From assembly GCF_018860625.1 (NCBI RefSeq), contig NZ_JAHKQB010000010.1, positions 124,001 to 188,000 of the forward strand: DNA of 64,000 nt. Direction: 5' to 3'. Origin of the DNA: Paracoccus sp. C2R09 (GTDB lineage: Bacteria; Pseudomonadota; Alphaproteobacteria; Rhodobacterales; Rhodobacteraceae). Positions 57,077-64,000 of this stretch are shown one piece after another. The notes below the pieces were generated by a model, which saw only the letters and a list, made by a program, of their open reading frames with translations, searched no databases and had not been told where the DNA came from. Made by a program: the position numbers and the translations under genes. How positions within the stretch are numbered: the stretch's first letter is position 1; every line of letters begins with the position of its first letter.

Positions 57077-58603
57077 ATGAACGGTGTGCGAACCTCCAGC
57101 GGTCACAAGATCGACCCTTTCGGGCCCAAGTTCCGCAAGCTGCCCAAGCGGGCATTGAAGCGGGTGGGTGTCGTCGATGTCGGCTCGAACTCGGTGCGGC
57201 TGGTCGTCTTCGACGGCGCGGCCCGTTCACCGGCGTATTTCTACAATGAAAAGGTGATGGCGGGGCTGGGTCAGGACATGGCCCGCACCGGTCGCCTGAA
57301 CCCGCAGGGCATGGAACGCGCCTGGGCCGCGCTGTCGCGTTTCGCGGCCCTGGCCAAGGCGATGGATATCGAGCCGTTGACCTGCGTGGCCACCGCCGCC
57401 ATGCGCGAGGCCGAGGATGGCCCCGCCTTCCGCGAGAAGATCGAGAAACGGCTGGGCCTGAAGATCTGGGTCATCGATGGCGAGGAGGAGGCCCGGCTGT
57501 CGGCACAGGGCGTGCTGCTGGGCTGGCCCGAGGCGAAGGGCCTCGTCTGCGATATCGGCGGCAACTCGATGGAGCTGGCCGAGGTGGCGAACGGTGCCAT
57601 CGGCAAACGCACGACCTCGCAGCTGGGGCCGTTCCGGCTGCAGCAGATCGAAGAGGACGACCTCAGCGGCCATATCGACGGCATCCTCGATACCCTGGCC
57701 GATCAGATGGGCACCGATCACAAGCGCATCTATCTGGTGGGGGGCTCGTGGCGGGCCATCGCGCGGCTGGACATGGAGCGCGTGGGCTATCCGCTCAGCG
57801 TGCTGCACGAATATCGCATGACACCCGAAGCCGTGCGCGAGACGATCAAGTGGATCGGCAAGTCGGACCTGCAGGAACTGCGCTCTCAGACCGGCATCTC
57901 GTCGTCGCGGATGGAGCTGGTGCCCCTTGCCGCGCGCGTTCTGGGCCGGATGATCGACCGTTTCCAGCCCGAGGAACTGGATGTCAGCAGCTATGGCATC
58001 CGCGAAGGGCTGCTCTATGAACACATGTCCACGACGCTGCGCAGGCGCGACCCGCTGCTGGAGGCTGCGCGTTTCACCGAAAAGCAGATGGCGCGGACCC
58101 CGGGCTTCGGCAAGAAGCTGTATCATTTCCTGCTGCCGCTGTTCCCCAGCATCGCGCCCGATCGCGACCGCCTGATGCGCGCGGCCTGCCTGCTGCACGA
58201 CACCGCCTGGCGCACCCATCCCGATTACCGGGCCGAGGCCTGCTTCGACAACGTGACCCGCGCGAACATGGCGGCGCTCAGCCATCCCGAACGCGTCTAC
58301 CTGGGTCTTGCGCTGCTGCACCGCTACAAGAACAGCCGCGCCAAGTCGCGCTTTGCGCCGCTGTTCGATCTGCTGCCCGAGGCCGATATCGCCGAGGCCG
58401 AGATCCTGGGCAAGGCCATGCGCTTCGGGTCGATGTTCGCGACCGACGATCCGATCGACGCGGGCGCGCTGAGGCTGAAGGACGGCGGGACGAAGCTGGA
58501 GCTGAAGCTGACCGCCGCCGGCCGCGCGCTGATGGGCGAGGTGGCGCAGTCGCGGTTCCAGTCGCTGTGCAAATCGATGGGGGTCGAGGGCAGCATCGCC
58601 TGA
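57077..58603 (+). CDS. ppx: Exopolyphosphatase (Ppx/GppA family)
   Basis: 508 residues. ASKHA phosphatase fold: VVDVGSNSVRLVVFDG (phosphate loop 1), LVCDIGGNSMELAEV (loop 2) and the C-terminal helical HD-like part (ACLLHDTAWRTHPDYRAE). Degrades polyphosphate from the end, or pppGpp. Follows ppk1 by 54 bases with GAGG before the ATG, a pair that sets polyphosphate levels. Confidence 0.93.
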   Translation: MNGVRTSSGHKIDPFGPKFRKLPKRALKRVGVVDVGSNSVRLVVFDGAARSPAYFYNEKVMAGLGQDMARTGRLNPQGMERAWAALSRFAALAKAMDIEPLTCVATAAMREAEDGPAFREKIEKRLGLKIWVIDGEEEARLSAQGVLLGWPEAKGLVCDIGGNSMELAEVANGAIGKRTTSQLGPFRLQQIEEDDLSGHIDGILDTLADQMGTDHKRIYLVGGSWRAIARLDMERVGYPLSVLHEYRMTPEAVRETIKWIGKSDLQELRSQTGISSSRMELVPLAARVLGRMIDRFQPEELDVSSYGIREGLLYEHMSTTLRRRDPLLEAARFTEKQMARTPGFGKKLYHFLLPLFPSIAPDRDRLMRAACLLHDTAWRTHPDYRAEACFDNVTRANMAALSHPERVYLGLALLHRYKNSRAKSRFAPLFDLLPEADIAEAEILGKAMRFGSMFATDDPIDAGALRLKDGGTKLELKLTAAGRALMGEVAQSRFQSLCKSMGVEGSIA

Positions 58604-58620
58604 CCGGACCCGCCGCCGCG

Positions 58621-58645
58621 AAAGGCCGCCTTCGGGCGGCTTTTT
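58621..58645 (+). terminator. Terminator of the perM-hda-ppk1-ppx operon
   Basis: A 6-base-pair stem GCCGCC/GGCGGC with the stable UUCG loop and a run of five T, 17 bases after the ppx stop. Confidence 0.9.
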
Positions 58646-58670
58646 CATGCGAAAAAGGCTGTCCGCATAA

Positions 58671-58698
58671 GAAAGGGGGCGCCCCGAAGGACGCCCCC
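58671..58698 (-). terminator. Terminator of groES-groEL
   Basis: A 10-base-pair stem (one G-U pair) with a UUCG loop on the minus strand, followed by TTTCTTA, 27 bases after the groEL stop. It stands back to back with the ppx terminator. Confidence 0.88.
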
Positions 58699-58725
58699 GA
58701 ACCTGCCAGTTGGCAAGGCGGATGA

Positions 58726-60393
<1,668 letters not shown>

Positions 60394-60422
60394 TTAGATT
60401 GGAAGGTTCGGCGATCGGGCGA

Positions 60423-60710
60423 TCAGCTGATGATGCCCAGGATGTCGCCTTCCTTCATGATCAGCAGATCTTCGCCATCGACCGAAACCTCGGTGCCCGA
60501 CCATTTGCCGAACAGGACGCGGTCGCCTGCCTTGACCGAGGGTGCGATCAGCTCGCCCGAATCCTTGCGTGCGCCTTCGCCGACCGAGACGACTTCGCCT
60601 TCGGCGGGCTTTTCCTTGGCGCTGTCGGGGATGATCAGGCCGCCCTTGGTCTTCTCGTCGGATTCGACGCGACGGACCAGCACGCGGTCTTGCAGCGGTT
60701 TGAATGCCAT
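60423..60710 (-). CDS. groS: 10 kDa co-chaperonin GroES
   Basis: 95 residues. [28 protein letters not shown] with the mobile loop [12 protein letters not shown], and the typical YDGE-like middle [20 protein letters not shown]. The start chosen is the ATG with canonical MAFKPL; a longer in-frame start is not conserved. Caps GroEL. Its leader carries CIRCE. Confidence 0.98.
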   Translation of the reverse strand: MAFKPLQDRVLVRRVESDEKTKGGLIIPDSAKEKPAEGEVVSVGEGARKDSGELIAPSVKAGDRVLFGKWSGTEVSVDGEDLLIMKEGDILGIIS

Positions 60711-60748
60711 TTGAACACTCCGATCTTTCAGGTTGCAGTGTTTCGTTG

Positions 60749-60775
60749 TTGGCACTCACTGGCTGCGAGTGCCAA
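60749..60775. promoter_or_regulatory. CIRCE operator of groES-groEL (HrcA site)
   Basis: Inverted repeat TTGGCACTC-N9-GAGTGCCAA with perfect 9-base arms, matching the CIRCE consensus (TTAGCACTC-N9-GAGTGCTAA) with one change in each arm. It lies 39 bases before the groES start and just after the -10 element, so HrcA would block transcription and heat shock would release it. Confidence 0.93.
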
Positions 60776-60782
60776 TAGCATT

Positions 60783-60811
60783 GATCTAGGAAAGCATCAC
60801 TGGACTGTCAA
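60783..60811 (-). promoter_or_regulatory. Promoter of groES-groEL
   Basis: On the minus strand a perfect TTGACA (60806-60811), 17-base spacer and TAGATC (60783-60788). The CIRCE element begins 7 bases downstream, over the start site. Vegetative sigma type; a sigma-32 type cannot be excluded. Confidence 0.7.
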
Positions 60812-60905
60812 CGGGATTTTGCATCGTTTTCCGGCCGCATACTGGAAGCCGCCTGCCACATGTGAGACCGTGCGCGAAACCGCCCGGACAGCAAGGCAGA
60901 TCCCC

Positions 60906-61919
60906 ATGCGCAAGACCCTCATCGCCCTTGTCGTCAGCCTGTTCGGGGCAGGGGCCGTCCATGCCGCGAACGGCTGCGAGGGGCAGAACCTGTTCGATCA
61001 GCTGGACCCGGACGATCGCAGAGAGCTTGAGGATGCCACGGCCGGCGTCCCCTTTCGCAGGGGCATCCTGTGGCGGGCACGGCGCGGCGATCAACAGATC
61101 ACGCTGGTCGGCACCTATCATTTCGACGATCCCCGCCACCGCGACACGCTGGCCGTCATTGCGCCTCGCATCCGCGATGCCTCCGCCCTCTATGTCGAGG
61201 CCGGCCCCGAGGAAGAGGCGCAGCTGACCCGCGCCCTGCAGAGCGATCCCAGCCTGATGATCGACCCGGAAGGGCCCACGCTGCCCGAACGCCTGTCCGA
61301 GGAGGAATGGCAGGAACTGGCCATCGCGATGGAGGATCGCGGCACGCCCGCGGTCGTCGCCTCGCGGATGCGGCCCTGGTATGCGGCGATGATCCTTGGC
61401 GTGTCGCCCTGCATGATCCGGTCTATGAACGGCGAGGTCGAGGGGCTGGACCGGCAGCTGGTCGAAGTCGCGCAGCAGGGCGACGTTCCGGTCCGCGCGC
61501 TGGAGCCCTGGGACACGATCTTCGACATCTTCGCGGGGCTCAGCCCCAAGGACGAGATCGACATGATCCGCGCCGCACTCCCCTCGGCTTCGCTTGCCGA
61601 CGATTACGCGGTGACGCTGGCCGATGCCTATTTCGCGGGGGATGTCTGGAAGATCTGGGAATTCGGTCGGCTGGAGGCGCTGCGGAACGCCGCCCTGCCC
61701 AAGGCAGAGATCGAGCGCCAGATGGAGCTGGCCCAGACCCGGCTGATGGACAATCGCAACCGCGCCTGGGTCGCCCCCCTGGTCGAGGGGGCCGAGGATG
61801 CGGCCCGCGACGGCAAGGGCATCGTCGCGGGCTTCGGTGCGCTGCACCTGCCGGGGGAAAACGGGGTGCTGGCCCTTCTGGCCCGCGAAGGCTTTGCCGT
61901 CACGCCGATCGACGGTTGA
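60906..61919 (+). CDS. TraB/GumN family protein
   Basis: 337 residues with a signal peptide ending in VHAA. The family motifs GTYHF near residue 75 and FGALHLPGENGVL near the C-terminus (both with a conserved His) match TraB/GumN, a Tiki-like fold proposed to be a metalloprotease or phosphatase-type enzyme. Probably periplasmic. It lies divergent to groES; the intergenic region belongs mainly to the groES promoter. Function not known; stops 3 bases before the convergent gene. Confidence 0.85.
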   Translation: MRKTLIALVVSLFGAGAVHAANGCEGQNLFDQLDPDDRRELEDATAGVPFRRGILWRARRGDQQITLVGTYHFDDPRHRDTLAVIAPRIRDASALYVEAGPEEEAQLTRALQSDPSLMIDPEGPTLPERLSEEEWQELAIAMEDRGTPAVVASRMRPWYAAMILGVSPCMIRSMNGEVEGLDRQLVEVAQQGDVPVRALEPWDTIFDIFAGLSPKDEIDMIRAALPSASLADDYAVTLADAYFAGDVWKIWEFGRLEALRNAALPKAEIERQMELAQTRLMDNRNRAWVAPLVEGAEDAARDGKGIVAGFGALHLPGENGVLALLAREGFAVTPIDG

Positions 61920-61922
61920 TGC

Positions 61923-64000
61923 CTACTGCCCGTTCAGCACCCCGAGCGCCTGCACCTGTCCGCGCTTGTTGTAGAGGATGCGGCTGTCCTTGATCTCGGT
62001 GATGGTGCCGCCATTGATCTTGTCGCCGATCCGCAGCGTGATGACCCGCCCGTTGGACAGGCGCACCAGCGCGCGACTGGCGCGGCCCGCGCCGATCGTG
62101 CCGATGATCTGCGTGCTGTTCAGGCGGATGCCGTCCTTGACCGTGGCCGAGGCCGAGGCGCTGCCGACCGCGCTTTGCGGTACGGCGGCCACGACATCGG
62201 GTTCCTCGTCCACCTCGGCGGGGCGATAGCGCTGGTTGCGGGCGGCGGCGGCCCGTGCCTCGGCCTCGGCCTGCGCGCGGGCACGGGCTTCGGCGGCGGC
62301 GCGCGCCTGCGCCTCGGCGGCGGCATCGGCGGCGGCCTGACGACGGGCGCGTTCCTCGGCCTGCCGCTGCAATTCGTCATCCGCGCGGCGCTGTTCGGCC
62401 TGGGCCGCCTGCGCCTCGGCCGCTGCACGAAGATCGGCAGCAGAGGGCGCGGTCGCCGCCGCAGCGGCGGCGACGGGGGCTGCGCTGGCCGCAATGGCGT
62501 TTGTCGCGGCGCTTGCAACCGCCCCGCCCGCGCGCCGCGGGGGTTTGGCGGAAGACGACAGCGTCGTCAGCGCGATGCCGCCCGGACGGGCGGGGCTGTC
62601 CTCGATGGCCGAGGCGAGCGCATCCTTGACCGCATCCTGTGACAGGCTGGGGCTTGTCGGACGGTTGGCGCTTGCGGGGCGCGCGGGCGGGCGCGACGAA
62701 CCCGCGACTGACGTGGCTGGCCCCGAGGGGCGGGCGGCCGGTTCCACCGTATCGCGTTCGGGCGGACGTGCGCCCGCCACCCCATCGGATTGCGCGGCCG
62801 CCAGCGCATCGGTCACCGCGCGCTGCGAGGGTGCCGAAACCGAGGTCGGGCGGCGCATCGGGCGGGCGTCGGCCAATTGGATCAGCAGGCCGCGCTCACC
62901 TTGGGACAGGCCGACATTCCCGGCCTGCGCGGTACGAAACCCGCGAAGCTGACGTTCGACATCCGCACGCTCTTCCTCGGTCAGCGGGCGAGGGGCGTCA
63001 GCCTCGGCCCGGCTGCCTTCTTCGGGGCGCGAGGGCGGGCGGGCACCGCCCACCTGCGGTTGCGCGACGGGCGCCGGATCTGCCGCAGGGGCTGCATCGC
63101 TGCGCGAGGGGCTGGGCGGACGCGCCGTGGTCGCTCCGTTGGCTGCCGGGGTGGCAGGCACGGGGGCGGGCGCCGGGGCTGCGGGTGTCGGTGCCGGGGC
63201 TGCGGGCGCAGGTGCCGCCGCCGGACGCGAGGGCGGGCGTGCATCGCCCACGTTGCGGGCAGGCGGCGCGGTGCGCGTCTCATAGGGCAGGGGATTGGCC
63301 GGGACGGCAGGGCGGCTGTCGGGGGCCGCTGGAACGCTGGCTGCAACAGGAGCGGTCCGGGGCGGGCGGGCAGAGCGGCGCAGCGGCGTGCTGGCCTGCG
63401 TGGCCGCGCGCGTCTGGGCGGGGGTCACTGCTGGCTCGTCTGCCGCGACCTCGGGACGGGGACCGGTATCGGTCGGCGTTTCGGTGTCGGTCGGCTGATC
63501 GGCGGCCGGGGCGGCATCCGCGGCTTCGGGATCCGCCATCGCCTCGGCCAGTGCCTGCGTCAGCGCGTCGTCCGCGGGAGGTTCCACCCCTGCGGTCTCG
63601 GGCTGCGGCACAAGGCTGTCCGCGATTGCGGTGGCCGCGGCAACCGCCTCGGGGGTCAGCACGGCGGGTTCCGGCGGCAGAGCATCGGCAGTCTCGACCG
63701 GCGGCGCGGGTTCGGGTGCGGGCTCGAGTGCGGCTTCGGGCAGGGTTTCGGTGACGACCGCGGGCACCGACTCGGGCACGGACTGGACGTCGGGCAGCGC
63801 ACCGGTTTCAGCCGGAACCTCTTCGGAAATCTCGGGCGCGGCTGCGGTTTCGGTTGCATCCCCAGGCGCATTCTCGGGCGGGGCCGATCCGAAGAACAGC
63901 ATGCCACCCAGCAGCAACACGCCAAGGCCGCCGATCATCACCGGCAGCCGACCGAAATCCAGCTTGCGGAACCGGTTCGCGATGGCCGCGACGGCGGGCG
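61923..64000 (-). CDS. Membrane-anchored Pro/Ala-rich protein with PilP/GspC-like C-terminus, N-terminus cut off
   Basis: At least 692 residues; the frame is still open at the window edge, so the true start lies outside. Near the edge a basic stretch (FRKLDFGRLP) precedes one membrane helix (VMIGGLGVLLLGGMLFF). Then follow hundreds of residues rich in Pro, Ala, Glu and Arg with repeated ARPPSRP/ARPPERD motifs, and a charged Ala-rich coiled region (EAQARAAAEARARAQ). The last about 65 residues form a compact domain, IRLNSTQIIGTIGAGRASRAL, then VRLSNGRVITLRIGDKINGGTI, like the HR/PilP domain of secretion and pilus systems. Function unknown; likely spans the periplasm to reach the outer membrane or wall. 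Confidence 0.7.
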   Translation of the reverse strand, partial: PAVAAIANRFRKLDFGRLPVMIGGLGVLLLGGMLFFGSAPPENAPGDATETAAAPEISEEVPAETGALPDVQSVPESVPAVVTETLPEAALEPAPEPAPPVETADALPPEPAVLTPEAVAAATAIADSLVPQPETAGVEPPADDALTQALAEAMADPEAADAAPAADQPTDTETPTDTGPRPEVAADEPAVTPAQTRAATQASTPLRRSARPPRTAPVAASVPAAPDSRPAVPANPLPYETRTAPPARNVGDARPPSRPAAAPAPAAPAPTPAAPAPAPVPATPAANGATTARPPSPSRSDAAPAADPAPVAQPQVGGARPPSRPEEGSRAEADAPRPLTEEERADVERQLRGFRTAQAGNVGLSQGERGLLIQLADARPMRRPTSVSAPSQRAVTDALAAAQSDGVAGARPPERDTVEPAARPSGPATSVAGSSRPPARPASANRPTSPSLSQDAVKDALASAIEDSPARPGGIALTTLSSSAKPPRRAGGAVASAATNAIAASAAPVAAAAAATAPSAADLRAAAEAQAAQAEQRRADDELQRQAEERARRQAAADAAAEAQARAAAEARARAQAEAEARAAAARNQRYRPAEVDEEPDVVAAVPQSAVGSASASATVKDGIRLNSTQIIGTIGAGRASRALVRLSNGRVITLRIGDKINGGTITEIKDSRILYNKRGQVQALGVLNGQ

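Overview
This 64 kb window is high-GC chromosomal DNA of an alphaproteobacterium, most likely Rhodobacteraceae and plausibly Paracoccus-like; the genus is an inference from gene content and was not tested. Supporting signs are a CckA cell-cycle kinase, a Shemin-type 5-aminolevulinate synthase (hemA), a direct-repeat GAAC-N7-GAAC SOS box in front of recA (the alphaproteobacterial LexA type), a short alpha-type ProS, an HdaA-like DnaA regulator, an FeS-type bacterial photolyase and an entericidin-like lipoprotein. Genes are tightly packed, with many 4-base ATGA/GTGA overlaps and perfect GC-rich terminator hairpins. No rRNA, tRNA, CRISPR array, insertion sequence, prophage or integrase was seen. 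No gap between genes exceeds about 275 bases.

Left part (1-13.5 kb). A truncated polyamine-type binding protein is followed on the minus strand by the operon ATPase-metA-ppk2. A FadL-type porin diverges from guaB. A Zn/Cd/Pb P-type ATPase converges on a marR-MFS-HlyD drug efflux operon whose promoter carries two palindromic operator sites. Next is a two-gene cassette: a membrane-anchored ClpP-like protein and a four-helix membrane protein, both of unknown role.

Centre (13.5-45.4 kb). This is mostly housekeeping: rsmB, cckA, recA, alaS, gatB, hemA, a RodZ-like protein, lepA and guaA. Between them lie accessory genes: a sulfotransferase-like protein, a class II amidotransferase, a lytic transglycosylase-like lipoprotein, M20 and two M19 peptidases, an orphan ParA, a sirtuin, HAD and DMT genes, a DJ-1-like protein, an entericidin, rbsD, pepF, a monooxygenase-acetyltransferase fusion and an FeS photolyase.

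Right part (45.4-64 kb). A CAP-domain lipoprotein precedes a branched-chain amino acid ABC system. Its binding-protein gene livK is separated from livGFHM by a strong terminator. proS follows, then a perM-hda-ppk1-ppx operon, a groES-groEL operon with a CIRCE operator and recognisable promoter, a TraB/GumN-like protein, and a Pro/Ala-rich membrane-anchored protein that runs off the end.

Themes: three polyphosphate genes (ppk2, ppk1, ppx), both guanine-branch genes guaB and guaA, two clear stress regulons (LexA at recA, HrcA at groES), and several peptidases. I see no clearly new multi-gene defence or mobile system. The best candidates for undescribed biology are the ClpP-like/four-helix pair, the P-loop ATPase tied to metA and ppk2, and the N-terminally Cys/His-rich monooxygenase-acetyltransferase fusion.
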